45,850 bases of DNA, taken from Pseudohongiella sp. Its GTDB lineage: Bacteria; Pseudomonadota; Gammaproteobacteria; Pseudomonadales; Pseudohongiellaceae. Position numbers and translations under genes: made by a program. The notes below the pieces were generated by a model. It was not told the DNA's origin. It worked only from the letters and a program-made list of their open reading frames with translations, and made no database searches. This document shows positions 25,438 through 35,135 of this stretch, piece by piece (the stretch's first letter is position 1; each line of letters begins with the position of its first letter). The stretch is taken from assembly GCA_013204155.1 (NCBI GenBank), contig JABMOK010000164.1, positions 1 through 45,850 on the forward strand. The letters run 5' to 3'.

Positions 25438-27705
25438 ATGAACGAAGACATCACAGTAAACGCAGATGGTGTAGAACAGATAGCGCTGAAGACCTATACC
25501 CAGAAGGCGTATCTGAATTACTCCATGTATGTCATCAACGACCGTGCTTTGCCCCATTTGGGAGACGGGCTTAAGCCTGTGCAGCGTCGAATTGTGTATG
25601 CCATGTCCGAGCTCGGCCTGAAGGCGGCGGCAAAATTCAAGAAGTCTGCGCGTACCATCGGGGATGTGATTGGCAAGTTTCATCCCCATGGAGATTCTGC
25701 CTGCTATGAGGCGATGGTGTTAATGGCGCAGCCATTTACTTATCGCTATCCCTTAGTCGATGGGCAGGGCAACTGGGGGTCGCAAGACGATCCCAAATCA
25801 TTCGCTGCCATGCGCTATACCGAATCTCGATTACAGGCCTATGCCGATGTATTGCTGGGGGAATTGGCACAAGGTACTGTGGATTGGAAGCCAAACTTCG
25901 ACGGAACTTTAGATGAGCCGGAAGTCTTGCCGGCACGCCTGCCCAATGTTCTACTCAATGGCGGCAGCGGCATAGCCGTTGGTATGACTACAGATATCCC
26001 ACCGCACAATCTGAATGAAGTGGCCAAGGCTTGTATCCATCTTTTAGACAATCCAAAGGCAACAATCGAAGACTTGTGCAAAATCATCAAGGGCCCAGAC
26101 TTTCCAACCGAAGCAGAACTGATAACCCCCAGGAACGAAATTCAGGAACTTTACAGAACCGGCCGCGGCTCGCTTAAGGCCAGAGCGATCTACATAAAAG
26201 AGAACGACGAAATTGTCATAACAGCACTACCCTATCAAGTATCAGGCGCCAAAGTTTTAGAGCAAATTGCGCTGCAGATGCAAAAGAAAAAGCTGCCTAT
26301 GGTAGTAGACTTAAGAGACGAGTCCGATCACGAAAACCCCACTCGGATTATCGTGGTGCCAAAATCAAATCGGGTTGATATTGATCTGATAATGTCACAT
26401 TTATTTTCAACAACTGACCTGGAGAAAAACTACCGGGTCAATTTTAATATGATCGGACTAAACAAGCGTCCTCAAGTTAAAGATATTGGCAGCCTGTTGA
26501 AAGAATGGCTCCAGTTCAGAACAGAAACGGTCAGGAGACGGCTGCAGTATCGTCTCGATAAAATTCTGGACCGCCTGCATCTTTTGGATGGTTTGCTCAT
26601 CGCCTATCTCAATATCGATGAAGTTATCAAAATCGTTCGCCAAGAAGACAAGCCAAAGCCGGCACTTATTAAAAAATTCAACTTGTCTGAGCGCCAGGCA
26701 GAAGCCATTCTGGATTTAAAGCTCCGCCAGTTAGCCAAGCTGGAAGAGATAAGAATCAAGGCGGAACAGAAGGAGTTGAATACAGAGCGTAAAACGCTGG
26801 AGCAATTACTGGGCTCGGCCGCCCGATTGAAGTCATTTATCAAGAATGAAATAAAAGCCGATGCGGAAAAATTTGGTGATCCAAGGCGAACGCCAATCGT
26901 TGTTAGAGAAGAATCGAAGGCCTTTAGCGAGGTAGAACTGATATCAACAGAACCGGTGACTATTGTGCTGTCAGATCGGGGCTGGGTGCGGGCGGCGAAA
27001 GGACACGACGTCGATGCGGCGACATTGCAGTACAAATCGGGTGATGAATTTAAGCTCGCCGCGAGAGGAAAGAGCAGTCAATTAGCCATCTTCATGGATT
27101 CGACCGGGCGTGCCTATTCTTTGCCCGCCCATAGTTTGCCATCCGCTCGCGGGCAGGGTGAACCACTGTCGGGTAAGGTCAATCCTCCCTCAGGTGCGAC
27201 TTTTGAAGCCGTTGTTATTGGCGAAGATGATCGCGATATTCTGTTAGCCAGTGATGCGGGTTATGGTTTTGTCGGTAAAATAGCCGATTTAATCAGCAAA
27301 AATAGATCGGGGAAAAGCGTCTTGCGACCACCTAAAGGCGGGAAGGTGTTGCCGGTGCTAATGGTTGATGACTACAAAAATGATCTGGTAGTGGCTATCA
27401 GCAACGAAGGCAGGATGTTGATGTTTCCTATCAGCGAATTACCGCGCCTGGCGAAAGGCAAGGGAAACAAGATTATAAGTATACCCACCGCACGAGTCGC
27501 CGATCGTGTAGAGTATGTGGTTGCCTTAACTGTTCTTACTGCAGAAGATACTCTAACTATTCATGCGGGCAAACGGCATCACAATCTGAAACCCACAGAC
27601 CTGCAGCACTATCGCGGAGAGAGGGGTCGGCGCGGTAACAAACTACCTCGAGGATTTCAAAACGTCGATCGAATAGAAGTGCTTGAAAAAGATAAAATCG
27701 AGTAA
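25438..27705 (+). CDS. parC: DNA topoisomerase IV subunit A
   Basis: ParC cuts and rejoins DNA. The catalytic tyrosine is Tyr127 in RYTES, and the quinolone-resistance region [17 protein letters not shown] carries Ser87 and Glu91, the quinolone-sensitive residues (E. coli Ser80 and Glu84). No resistance substitution is seen. The breakage domain is followed by the coiled-coil gate (about 350-480) and the beta-pinwheel C-terminal domain. Length of 755 residues is normal. The start ATG is preceded by GAGAAGAG. It converges with the membrane pseudo-cyclase, 18 bases away. Confidence 0.98.
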   Translation: MNEDITVNADGVEQIALKTYTQKAYLNYSMYVINDRALPHLGDGLKPVQRRIVYAMSELGLKAAAKFKKSARTIGDVIGKFHPHGDSACYEAMVLMAQPFTYRYPLVDGQGNWGSQDDPKSFAAMRYTESRLQAYADVLLGELAQGTVDWKPNFDGTLDEPEVLPARLPNVLLNGGSGIAVGMTTDIPPHNLNEVAKACIHLLDNPKATIEDLCKIIKGPDFPTEAELITPRNEIQELYRTGRGSLKARAIYIKENDEIVITALPYQVSGAKVLEQIALQMQKKKLPMVVDLRDESDHENPTRIIVVPKSNRVDIDLIMSHLFSTTDLEKNYRVNFNMIGLNKRPQVKDIGSLLKEWLQFRTETVRRRLQYRLDKILDRLHLLDGLLIAYLNIDEVIKIVRQEDKPKPALIKKFNLSERQAEAILDLKLRQLAKLEEIRIKAEQKELNTERKTLEQLLGSAARLKSFIKNEIKADAEKFGDPRRTPIVVREESKAFSEVELISTEPVTIVLSDRGWVRAAKGHDVDAATLQYKSGDEFKLAARGKSSQLAIFMDSTGRAYSLPAHSLPSARGQGEPLSGKVNPPSGATFEAVVIGEDDRDILLASDAGYGFVGKIADLISKNRSGKSVLRPPKGGKVLPVLMVDDYKNDLVVAISNEGRMLMFPISELPRLAKGKGNKIISIPTARVADRVEYVVALTVLTAEDTLTIHAGKRHHNLKPTDLQHYRGERGRRGNKLPRGFQNVDRIEVLEKDKIE

Positions 27706-27723
27706 GGCCCTGGCCTCGATATT

Positions 27724-29136
27724 TTAGTCTGTGTAGAGGGTAACCAGCTGTATCGCCTGACGCTCTAATAGCAGATTGTAATCTGACATCGGTTCATTGC
27801 TCAAGAAGGTAATTATCTGTAATTCATCATCGACGATGGAATATTCGTTTGCGTCGATTCGAGTTCCGGCGCCGGCATGTTGGAAACAGGGTTCGCTTAT
27901 TAGCAGAGAATTGTCCGGGCACTCATCACATATTTGACGTGTTATGTCTAATGTTTTGCCGGTCAGGTTGTTGGTGTCCTGAGTTACCGGCGAATATAAG
28001 CCGCTTACAGTCTGTCCGCTATGAACAGCCAATTTGAATTTGGAAGCAACGTGCTTGCCTTCTATATCATTCAGATCTCCGATTAGCTGCAAAAATAATT
28101 GACCGGCGCAAATGGCGTAGAATTCTTGCTCATCGTCCAGCTGATCGGTGGCAAAATTTATAACTATTTCATCTTCGGCACAATAGCTCACTTTGCCATT
28201 GTAGAGCTGACTAATTTTCCCTGCGAAGAAATAATATTTGTTAAGAAGATTTACCAATAACTCTTCGCTTAAGGTTGAAGAAAGAAAATGGAAGTTGGCC
28301 ATTTTAATCGTCAACAGGGTGACATCTTGTTTGCCTGCTATGACTTTAAGACTCGCAGCGGCAGCCTCAGGTTTTCTGTGTCCAAAATTATTAAGAAATG
28401 TATTTTGTGCTAAAAATTCTGCGGTGGCATTGAATTGGCGAATGGCCGTGCTTATCTCATTGTTGTTCTCAGGCTCGGGACAAGTTTCAATTTCACCCTT
28501 GCGAATATTACTGATTGAAAATGCCAGCAGGCTTGCTGGAAAGCTCACCAGATAACGAAAATAGGTAGTCGTCAAGGTGATGGCGACGATCAGCAGCAGG
28601 AGTGTGGCGGCAATGACGAAGAGCAGATTGTTAACTATTCCGATTTCGATATAGCTGATATCCAGCCTTAGTCGAACATAACCGGCTACAGAATCCGCCA
28701 GGGCAATAGGCGCCATATACTCCGCCTGTATCCGGGTTACAGGTATTGGTAAAGGAATTATCGTGACCGGGGCAATCTGTGCGCTTGAGGCGGCAGCAAT
28801 AACATCGTTGTCGATATTAAGCACAGCAATTTCAGCAATGGAAGGATCCTGGCTAAGAGACTCGAGAACTACATTGGTACTAATTAAATCATTAGCCAAA
28901 ACCAGCTCAGTCAACTGTGTCGCAATTTGTCGGGTCAGGGTATTTCCGAGATTGTCTGCCTGCTGGCGCAATATGTTTTGCGTATTGTAGTTGCTGATTA
29001 GCCAGAAAATGCACATAGTCAGTAATATCAGCAAGCAAACCGCAACGGAAAAATTTCTGGAGATCTGCGTACTTTTTATTGCAGATGTCTGGGATTGATC
29101 AGCGCTAGGCCCTGTTTGATCTGAATTTTCTTCCAA
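27724..29136 (-). CDS. Membrane protein with HAMP and degenerate class III cyclase-like domain
   Basis: The 470 residues begin with a polar stretch, a membrane segment (about 28-48), a periplasmic region, a second membrane segment (about 170-192), a HAMP-like linker and a C-terminal domain that resembles class III adenylate/guanylate cyclases. The metal-binding Asp expected in the first strand is absent (TIKMANFHFLSST), and the second acidic loop reads GKVSYCAEDEIVINF. It is therefore probably inactive and serves as a signal-transducing or ligand-binding unit. The start is TTG at 29136, since no ATG fits. It follows the degenerate GGDEF/EAL gene on the same strand. Confidence 0.8.
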   Translation of the reverse strand: MEENSDQTGPSADQSQTSAIKSTQISRNFSVAVCLLILLTMCIFWLISNYNTQNILRQQADNLGNTLTRQIATQLTELVLANDLISTNVVLESLSQDPSIAEIAVLNIDNDVIAAASSAQIAPVTIIPLPIPVTRIQAEYMAPIALADSVAGYVRLRLDISYIEIGIVNNLLFVIAATLLLLIVAITLTTTYFRYLVSFPASLLAFSISNIRKGEIETCPEPENNNEISTAIRQFNATAEFLAQNTFLNNFGHRKPEAAAASLKVIAGKQDVTLLTIKMANFHFLSSTLSEELLVNLLNKYYFFAGKISQLYNGKVSYCAEDEIVINFATDQLDDEQEFYAICAGQLFLQLIGDLNDIEGKHVASKFKLAVHSGQTVSGLYSPVTQDTNNLTGKTLDITRQICDECPDNSLLISEPCFQHAGAGTRIDANEYSIVDDELQIITFLSNEPMSDYNLLLERQAIQLVTLYTD

Positions 29137-29253
29137 TACGATGACTCTTTAAATACGGCCAGTTTTACTATTGCCTGAAACATCAAGAATAGCAGGAGCG
29201 GACAGCTTCCCCAATAAGTTTGTTCAGATGTGCCTTATAACAGCGCTAAACGC

Positions 29254-30621
29254 TTATTGAAAATTAAGTGTCTCTTCCTTCAAGAATTCGAAATTCATCG
29301 AAGCTGAAGGCTCTTGCAGGCAGTATCCCTGAACGAAATTCAGTTTGGCCTGCCAGAGTAGCGGCAACAGTGACATTTTTTCTACCATTGCCGCGATGAC
29401 ACTTATGCCATTTTCATGTAGCCGGGAGACGATGTCGGTGAGTTGCTGGTACTGCTCGGCATTAATGTCAATCTTGGCAAACAGCGATGTGTCGAGTTTA
29501 ACAAAGTGCACGCGCAGTAGAGAGAGATAGCGGAAGGGATCGGTCGTGCAGCCAAAGTTACTTATACAGAGTTTAATATTGAGCTGCTGCAGTTTGTGGC
29601 AAAAATAGCCGAGATGGTGTTGTGCGATGAGGATATCTATTTCGCTAATCTGCAACACCAGTTGCCGCGCAAATTGCGGACAAGTCGCCAGCTGCGCCTC
29701 TAGCCAGCGGGGGAACCGTGGGCTGACTAGCGAGTTGTGGGTGAGGCTGATTGTCAAACGTAAGCTGTCTCTCCCCTCTTGCTGCAATAGCTTCAAAGCC
29801 TGAGCGACTACACGTCGATCGATTTCTTCCCCGAGGGCATTATTTACCGCTGTCTCAAACAGTGCGCTGGTTGCTGCGGTGCGAGCACCCGTTGGCAGGC
29901 CGCAGCGAATTTCATAATGTTGCAGGCCATCTGCATTGAGGCTCGCGGTTGCCTGAAAGGACAATTTTAGTGGCGTATCCGCCAGAGCCTGCAACAGTAG
30001 CTTGCGTGCTATTTCAGGATTTGCATGCAGGCGCTGCGGCTCACCGCTGGGCTGATAGTGAGCAAGGGTCAAATTGTGCCGGGCACGGGCAAACATCACT
30101 TCGGCAGAGGGAACACTGCTCTGCAAACTGGCCAGGCCGACACCGCATTTCAGCTCCAGTTGCGCTGGAATCGAGGCTGACACAGCGGATAGCAGAGCCT
30201 GCTTGACCCTGTCGGTAATCAGCTGGGCATTGATGCTGCAGTCATCGAGTAACAGTATGCCAAATTCATAATGGCGGCAGCGGCAAAGCAGCACTTTTTT
30301 CGGCAGTGTTTTTGTTAAGGTGCTCGCGATATCGCTTAATAGGAGGTTCGCTTCGGACTTGCCGACCCAGCTGCGAATTTCATAGAAATTCTCCAGCTGT
30401 AAAAGGCCAAGGGTAGCGGCGGTTTTCCTGTCACGACCCTCTCTCAGTATCCGCTCTAGTGTCTGTGACAGATAGTCTTGTTCGTACAGGCCTGTCAGCG
30501 GGTCTCTCTGAGGATTTCGCTGAGGATTTCGCTGAGGATTTTGCGGCAAGCAAAGTTCCTCAGTGGCGGAATCCGCAGCAGAGCGCAGTGGCGGCGGGCT
30601 AGGGCAGTTTTGACTAATCAA
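29254..30621 (-). CDS. Degenerate GGDEF/EAL protein (possible FimX-like c-di-GMP effector)
   Basis: A GGDEF-type domain (about 38-190) is followed by an EAL-type domain (about 210-455). Both catalytic signatures are altered: the GGDEF motif is RHYEF (116-120), the EAL motif YEIRC, and the DDFGTG metal loop is SNFGCTT (354-360); VKLD (374-377) and VQGYCLQEP remain. It is thus unlikely to make or cut c-di-GMP but may bind it, as FimX does. From memory, Pseudomonas fimX lies in the same parC-psd neighbourhood, which favours a FimX-like role in type IV pili. The start is TTG (AGGACGAGAA upstream). The NPQR repeats at residues 28-39 come from a 12-bp array. Confidence 0.82.
   Translation of the reverse strand: MISQNCPSPPPLRSAADSATEELCLPQNPQRNPQRNPQRDPLTGLYEQDYLSQTLERILREGRDRKTAATLGLLQLENFYEIRSWVGKSEANLLLSDIASTLTKTLPKKVLLCRCRHYEFGILLLDDCSINAQLITDRVKQALLSAVSASIPAQLELKCGVGLASLQSSVPSAEVMFARARHNLTLAHYQPSGEPQRLHANPEIARKLLLQALADTPLKLSFQATASLNADGLQHYEIRCGLPTGARTAATSALFETAVNNALGEEIDRRVVAQALKLLQQEGRDSLRLTISLTHNSLVSPRFPRWLEAQLATCPQFARQLVLQISEIDILIAQHHLGYFCHKLQQLNIKLCISNFGCTTDPFRYLSLLRVHFVKLDTSLFAKIDINAEQYQQLTDIVSRLHENGISVIAAMVEKMSLLPLLWQAKLNFVQGYCLQEPSASMNFEFLKEETLNFQ
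30508..30543. repeat. 12-bp in-frame tandem array in the GGDEF/EAL gene
   Basis: The unit CTGAGGATTTCG occurs three times (30508-30519, 30520-30531, 30532-30543, the last with one change). On the minus strand it encodes the tetrapeptide N-P-Q-R repeated, which precedes the first domain as a flexible linker. It is one of the arrays that stay inside a coding region without breaking the frame. Confidence 0.95.
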
Positions 30622-30646
30622 TTCTCGTCCTGAATTGGCGCGCCGA

Positions 30647-31663
30647 CTAAGCTATTCGAGTCTTACTACTCTGCCCCGGGGTTTCTCTAACCAGCTGGGG
30701 CACCAGATAACCTGGAAGCTGAGTCTGCATGCTTGATAATAGCGCGATGGCATGAGCCTCGCTGACATCGAAGTGGCTGGTGCCAGCCACCCGATCCGGC
30801 AAGTGTAAGTAATAGGGTAGTACATTGTGCTGGAAAAGCGACTTGCTGAGATCGATTAAGGCTGGAGAATTGTCATTAACATCCTTTAAAAGCACCGACT
30901 GATTGAGGATCGTGACGCCATTTGCAGCCAACATGCCAAATGACTGCGCTAATTCCGGAGCCAACTCGCGACTGTGATTGCAGTGTACTACCAGGACTAC
31001 CTTGAGCCTCGATTGCTGTAGGCTGTGCAGCAGATCGCGGTTTATCCGCTGCGGAATGACTATCGCCAGGCGGCTGTGAATCCGTAGGGTGGTCAGCTGT
31101 GGAATCTGGGCAAGCTGCTCCACAAGCCACGCCAGTTGCCGGTCAGAGATGGCCAGAGGATCACCACCGCTCAAGATCACCTCCTCGATGCTGCTGTCAT
31201 TGCGAATATAATCGAAGGCCGCATCCCACTGCTGGCGACTCGGTGAATTGCTCTGGTAGTCAAAATGACGGCGAAAACAGTAGCGGCAGTGAATGCCACA
31301 ATGGGCGGCGGCGGTTAGCAGAACCCGGCCACGATACTTGTGCAGGATTCCCGGCACGGGGTTGAATTGAGCCTCAGCCAGAGGGTCGGTGTCAAAACCG
31401 GCTTGGCCAATTTCCTCCTGGGTGGAAGGCCAGATCTGTCGCAGCAAAGGGTCTTGCCAGTTGCCTTTTTCAATTCGGTCTACGTAGGGCCGCGGCGCTT
31501 TGAGTGGGAATTGCTGTAGCGCAGCGCGGCTGTAGGGGATTTTGTCTGCATCCAACTGTAGAATTTGCAGTAATTCCTTTGGATCTGTAATCAGATCGGA
31601 TAGTATTTGTTGCCATTTTTCAGCTAAGTCCGATTTAATAACTGATAAAGCCGGGTTTGTCAT
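30647..31663 (-). CDS. epmB: EF-P beta-lysylation protein EpmB (lysine 2,3-aminomutase type)
   Basis: EpmB is the radical-SAM enzyme that turns lysine into beta-lysine for attachment to elongation factor P. The 4Fe-4S motif CxxxCxxC is Cys122, Cys126 and Cys129 in CGIHCRYC, followed by RRHF and the LSGGDPL SAM-binding motif. Starting at the ATG at 31663 (AGGA seven bases ahead) gives 338 residues; the frame extends 25 codons upstream without family resemblance. It is divergent from efp, as in E. coli, and the GGDEF/EAL gene begins 25 bases after its stop on the same strand, suggesting co-transcription. Confidence 0.97.
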   Translation of the reverse strand: MTNPALSVIKSDLAEKWQQILSDLITDPKELLQILQLDADKIPYSRAALQQFPLKAPRPYVDRIEKGNWQDPLLRQIWPSTQEEIGQAGFDTDPLAEAQFNPVPGILHKYRGRVLLTAAAHCGIHCRYCFRRHFDYQSNSPSRQQWDAAFDYIRNDSSIEEVILSGGDPLAISDRQLAWLVEQLAQIPQLTTLRIHSRLAIVIPQRINRDLLHSLQQSRLKVVLVVHCNHSRELAPELAQSFGMLAANGVTILNQSVLLKDVNDNSPALIDLSKSLFQHNVLPYYLHLPDRVAGTSHFDVSEAHAIALLSSMQTQLPGYLVPQLVRETPGQSSKTRIA

Positions 31664-31773
31664 TGCATGTCCTGGAAATTGAATCAAAAATGGGGCTGTG
31701 CGAAAACCGAATGGGTAAATCATAGCAACAAAACACAAAATCAGACATTACCGGAAGTCTAGCGAGAGAGAAA

Positions 31774-32346
31774 ATGGCAACTTATTCCACCAGTGAATTT
31801 AAGAATGGACTGAAAGTCCTCATCGATTCTGAACCTTGTACTATTACTGAAAATGAAATTGTGAAACCCGGTAAGGGCCAGGCATTTAATCGCGTTAAAT
31901 TGCGCAATCTGATGAACGGCAGGACCTGGGAGCGAACTTATAAATCCGGCGAGTCCTTAGACGCCGCAGATATCATGGAACTGGAGATGGAATATCTCTA
32001 CGAAGATGGAGAATTCTGGCATTTCATGAAGACAGATGATAGCTATGAGCAAGTTGCAGCGGATGTTAATGCTATCTCCGATGCTAAAATCTGGCTAAAG
32101 GAACAAGATATCTATCAAGTGATTTTGTGGAATGATGCGCCGATTTCCGTGACGCCGCCGAATTTTGTAGAACTGAAAGTTACCGATACGGATCCAGGCC
32201 TAAAAGGCGATACTGCCCAGGGTGGAACAAAGCCCGCGACCTTGAGTTCCGGCGCCGTGGTTAAGGTTCCATTATTCGTTAACATCGGCGACGTTATCAG
32301 GGTTGATACCCGAAACGGCGAATATCAGAATCGAGTTACCAAGTAG
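31774..32346 (+). CDS. efp: Elongation factor P
   Basis: EF-P rescues ribosomes stalled at polyproline. The 190 residues include the modified residue Lys34 in KPGKGQAF, in the loop of the first domain that receives beta-lysine from EpmA and EpmB. The three beta-barrel domains are complete, ending with [12 protein letters not shown]. It is followed by epmA 170 bases on and is divergent from epmB, so all three genes of the modification pathway lie together. No epmC-type hydroxylase is seen. Confidence 0.98.
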   Translation: MATYSTSEFKNGLKVLIDSEPCTITENEIVKPGKGQAFNRVKLRNLMNGRTWERTYKSGESLDAADIMELEMEYLYEDGEFWHFMKTDDSYEQVAADVNAISDAKIWLKEQDIYQVILWNDAPISVTPPNFVELKVTDTDPGLKGDTAQGGTKPATLSSGAVVKVPLFVNIGDVIRVDTRNGEYQNRVTK

Positions 32347-32371
32347 TTACGCAGAGGAATCGCGCGCGATT

Positions 32372-32416
32372 TTAACAACAGCGGTCTTAACAACAGCCGC
32401 CTTAAGAATAATCGCA
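32372..32416. repeat. 15-bp tandem array after efp
   Basis: TTAACAACAGCGGTC (32372-32386) and TTAACAACAGCCGCC (32387-32401) differ in three positions, and a decayed third copy follows to 32416. The array begins 26 bases after the efp stop, in the 170-base gap before epmA. Confidence 0.75.
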
Positions 32417-32516
32417 AGATAGTTCCTATGCATTCATCGCCCTGTTATCGTGTGTGGTTATTGTCTGAAGAAACCCTCGTCTGTTAAACCGTTCGCTAAA
32501 TCTTGGGATAGTCCAA

Positions 32517-33473
32517 ATGCTTGACTGGAAATCGGATGCCGCTGTTGCAACATTGCGCATCCGCGCCGAAACACTGGCAAAAATTCGAATTTTTTTTGCT
32601 GCGAAAAACGTTCTTGAAGTAGAAACCCCATTACTCGCCCATTCAACAGTCACCGATGTTTATATTCAATCCCTGGCAGTAAATCGATCAGCGGCGACCT
32701 CAGAAGAAACCCTGTATCTACAAACATCTCCCGAATTTTCCATGAAAAGATTGTTAGGAATTGGAATTGGTCCAATCTATCAAATCTGCAAGGCATTCAG
32801 GCAGGGCGAATCGAGTAAGCAACATAATCCTGAATTTACCATGCTCGAATGGTATCAGCCGGGCTATTCTATGAACGATCTTATGGATGAAGTAGAACAG
32901 CTGGTAAAAAGCTTGCTGAATTGTGCGGCAGTTTCCCGGATTTCTTATCGGGACATTTTTCTGCAACACTTCGATATCGATCCTCATAGTATTTCACTGG
33001 AAGAATTGGGCGAACTTGCTAATAGGAAAATGGATTTAAGCAGCGATGATTTGGACAAGACTGATTTTTTACAACTTCTGTTCGGTAAATTTATCGAAGC
33101 AGAATTGCCTGAAAATTGCCTGATCTACGACTTTCCTGCAGATCAGGCTGCACTCGCCGTGATTGAAGAAGACAAGTTTGGCGTGTCTGTTGCTAAGCGG
33201 TTTGAGCTATTTTGTAACGGCATGGAGATTGCAAATGGATATTTCGAACTGCTTGATCCCGTCGAGCAACGGGCTAGATTCGAAGCGGACATCGAAAGAA
33301 GACGTGAGCAAAAATTGCCAAATTATGCCGCGGATGAAAAATTGATCGCGGCAATGGAAAGCGGGATTCCCGCCTGTGCCGGTGTAGCGTTGGGAATTGA
33401 TCGGCTAATAATGTTGCTGGCAAAAATAAACAATATAAACGAAGTAATAAGCTTCACCACGGACCGGGCGTGA
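32517..33473 (+). CDS. epmA: EF-P--(R)-beta-lysine ligase EpmA
   Basis: EpmA is a class II lysyl-tRNA-synthetase-like enzyme without anticodon domain that activates beta-lysine and ligates it to Lys34 of EF-P. Motif 2 is FRQGESSKQHNPEFTMLEWY, and motif 3 is GVALGIDRLIMLL with the ATP-binding Arg. The substrate pocket segments EIANGYFELLDPVEQRARF match EpmA. Length of 318 residues is typical (E. coli has 325). Together with epmB and efp it makes a full beta-lysylation set. Confidence 0.97.
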   Translation: MLDWKSDAAVATLRIRAETLAKIRIFFAAKNVLEVETPLLAHSTVTDVYIQSLAVNRSAATSEETLYLQTSPEFSMKRLLGIGIGPIYQICKAFRQGESSKQHNPEFTMLEWYQPGYSMNDLMDEVEQLVKSLLNCAAVSRISYRDIFLQHFDIDPHSISLEELGELANRKMDLSSDDLDKTDFLQLLFGKFIEAELPENCLIYDFPADQAALAVIEEDKFGVSVAKRFELFCNGMEIANGYFELLDPVEQRARFEADIERRREQKLPNYAADEKLIAAMESGIPACAGVALGIDRLIMLLAKINNINEVISFTTDRA

Positions 33474-33520
33474 TTCCAGTGAGTGTAGGACGAAGCCTTC
33501 TTCAGCATTGAATTCTCGGC

Positions 33521-33579
33521 AAACCCCTCTTCTCTCAAACCCCTCTCCTCTCAAACTCCTCTCAAACCCCTCTCAAACC
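33521..33579. repeat. CTCAAACCCC-type tandem array between epmA and the transaminase
   Basis: Imperfect copies of CTCAAACCCCT, some with an extra TCTC, fill 33521-33579 between the convergent epmA and D-amino-acid transaminase genes. At least four copies of CAAAC(C/T)CC(T) occur in 59 bases. It ends about 12 bases before the transaminase stop. Confidence 0.85.
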
Positions 33580-33590
33580 ACTGCACTGAC

Positions 33591-34451
33591 TTATGAGCTG
33601 GCCCCGGCTTCCTCAAGCAGTCGCTTCTTATAAAGTTCCCGAAGCTTCGTGCAAATAACGCCTGGTTTTCCATCGCCTATTACGTGACCGTCGATGCTCA
33701 CAACCGGCAGGGCAATGGTGGTTGCGCTGCTTATGAATGCTTCATCTGCATGCAGGGCTTCGTCAACTGTGAACAAGCGTTCTTCCAATTCAATCCCTTG
33801 TTGTTGTGAAATTTCCAGCAGAGTACGTCGGCGTATGCCGGGAAGTATAAGATTGGAGAGTGGCCGAGTAATGACCTTTCCCTCTTTCACGATGTAAGCC
33901 GTAGAGGTAACACCCTCAGTGACGAAACCATCTTCAACCATCCAGCCCTCGCTTGCTCCCCTGGAAACGGCATCCTGTTTGGCAAGACACTGAGCCAGCA
34001 AATTAATTGACTTAATGTCTCGCCGCTTCCATCTCAAATCATCGGTGGTGGCCACGGCGATACCGGTCGCTGCATCAGGATTTTCCAGTATCTGCATCGC
34101 TGATGTGAAGGCGACGAATGAAGGGGCGGTATCAGCAGGAAATGGGAAGCTCCGATCGGCTATTCCTCGGGTAACCTGGGAATAGACGACTCCTTCCTGC
34201 AATTTATTGCGCAGAACCAATTGCTGCATGACCTGCAGATATTCCTGTTTTGAGCAAGGCCAGGCGATACTTAACTCGCCCAGGCTTCTATCCAGACGTT
34301 GCAGGAAATATTCCTTGTCGACCAACTGTCCGTTGATGACGGGAACCACCTCATAGACTCCGTCGCCGAATATAAAGCCGCGATCAAAAATGGAAATCTT
34401 TGCGTCTTCTTCCTGTGGATATTGACCGTTAACGTAAACAATCCTGCTCAA
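33591..34451 (-). CDS. dat: D-amino-acid transaminase (class IV)
   Basis: This is a class IV PLP aminotransferase of the D-alanine aminotransferase type. Lys147 in RRDIKSIN holds the cofactor; SIFDRGFIFGDGVYEVVPV and the DGFVTEGVTSTAYI segments are typical, and SSATTIALPVVSIDG near the C-terminus binds phosphate. A branched-chain or aminodeoxychorismate role is possible but less likely. The start is TTG at 34451 with AGGAG at good spacing; no ATG fits upstream. Both the TTG and the AGGAG come from a 17-bp duplication. The GNAT gene is upstream on the same strand, 32 bases away. Confidence 0.88.
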   Translation of the reverse strand: MSRIVYVNGQYPQEEDAKISIFDRGFIFGDGVYEVVPVINGQLVDKEYFLQRLDRSLGELSIAWPCSKQEYLQVMQQLVLRNKLQEGVVYSQVTRGIADRSFPFPADTAPSFVAFTSAMQILENPDAATGIAVATTDDLRWKRRDIKSINLLAQCLAKQDAVSRGASEGWMVEDGFVTEGVTSTAYIVKEGKVITRPLSNLILPGIRRRTLLEISQQQGIELEERLFTVDEALHADEAFISSATTIALPVVSIDGHVIGDGKPGVICTKLRELYKKRLLEEAGASS

Positions 34452-34476
34452 TTTAGTCTCCTGCTCAATTTAGTTT
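34443..34476. repeat. 17-bp duplication across the transaminase start codon
   Basis: CCTGCTCAATTTAGTCT (34443-34459) and CCTGCTCAATTTAGTTT (34460-34476) differ in one base. On the minus strand the downstream copy contains the TTG start and the upstream copy supplies TTGAGCAGGAG as the ribosome binding site. Confidence 0.93.
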
Positions 34477-34483
34477 CAATTTT

Positions 34484-35008
34484 CTATAAAATTACGCGCT
34501 TTAAATGGAATCGCGCGGCGAAATTCGTTAACGCCTGGCCATCGAGTCGTTGCACTGTCCAGCCATCCATTGGGCTGGCGCCGATGGAACGGTAGAATTG
34601 AATCGATGGCTCATTCCAGTCCAGCACAGACCATTCGAGGCGCGTACAGCGGCGATCGACAGCAAGCTTGGCAATGTAGGAAAGCATGGATTTTCCAATC
34701 CCCTTGCCGCGCATCGGGGGCTGGACATAAATGTCTTCAAGATAAATCCCGGGCCGTCCGGTGAAAGTGGAGAAGTTGTGAAAGAAAAGCGAATAGCCAA
34801 CTGGAGAGTCTTCGAACTCAGCGATTAGCACTTCGGCGTAATGGGTATCGCCAAACAGCGATTCCTGTAATGTTTCCACCGTCGCAACAAGCGCATGGCC
34901 TAGCTTTTCATATTCCGCCAATTCCCGAATAAATCCAAGAATTGCAGGGCAGTCATGAATGTTCGCCGAGCGGATATTGAGTCCAGGGACAGAGGTGGAT
35001 ATTTGCAT
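34484..35008 (-). CDS. GNAT-family N-acetyltransferase (spermidine/spermine-like)
   Basis: The 174 residues form one GNAT fold: the acetyl-CoA loop is QPPMRGKGIGKSML (the R/Q-x-x-G-x-G/A motif), followed by RCTRLEWSVLDWNEPSIQFYRSIGA. The LDWNEPSIQFYRSIG signature and IYLEDIYVQP are shared with eukaryotic diamine acetyltransferase (SAT1)-like proteins, so a polyamine or related amine is a possible substrate. I use the ATG at 35008; one codon upstream is a TTG in frame. It is divergent from icd. Confidence 0.9.
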   Translation of the reverse strand: MQISTSVPGLNIRSANIHDCPAILGFIRELAEYEKLGHALVATVETLQESLFGDTHYAEVLIAEFEDSPVGYSLFFHNFSTFTGRPGIYLEDIYVQPPMRGKGIGKSMLSYIAKLAVDRRCTRLEWSVLDWNEPSIQFYRSIGASPMDGWTVQRLDGQALTNFAARFHLKRVIL

Positions 35009-35135
35009 CAAACCGTCTCACTATTTAATCAAAGAATTAACGTCCAGACTCGGAACTGCTCTGGGCAGACTGCCTCAGCCCCCCAATGTACCGATTATAC
35101 ACGGGGAGAGCGCGAGGCGAGATGGGATGGCCTAC

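Noticed and set aside
25438-27705. Quinolone-resistance mutation in parC
   Set aside because: Ser87 and Glu91 at the hot spots are the sensitive residues.
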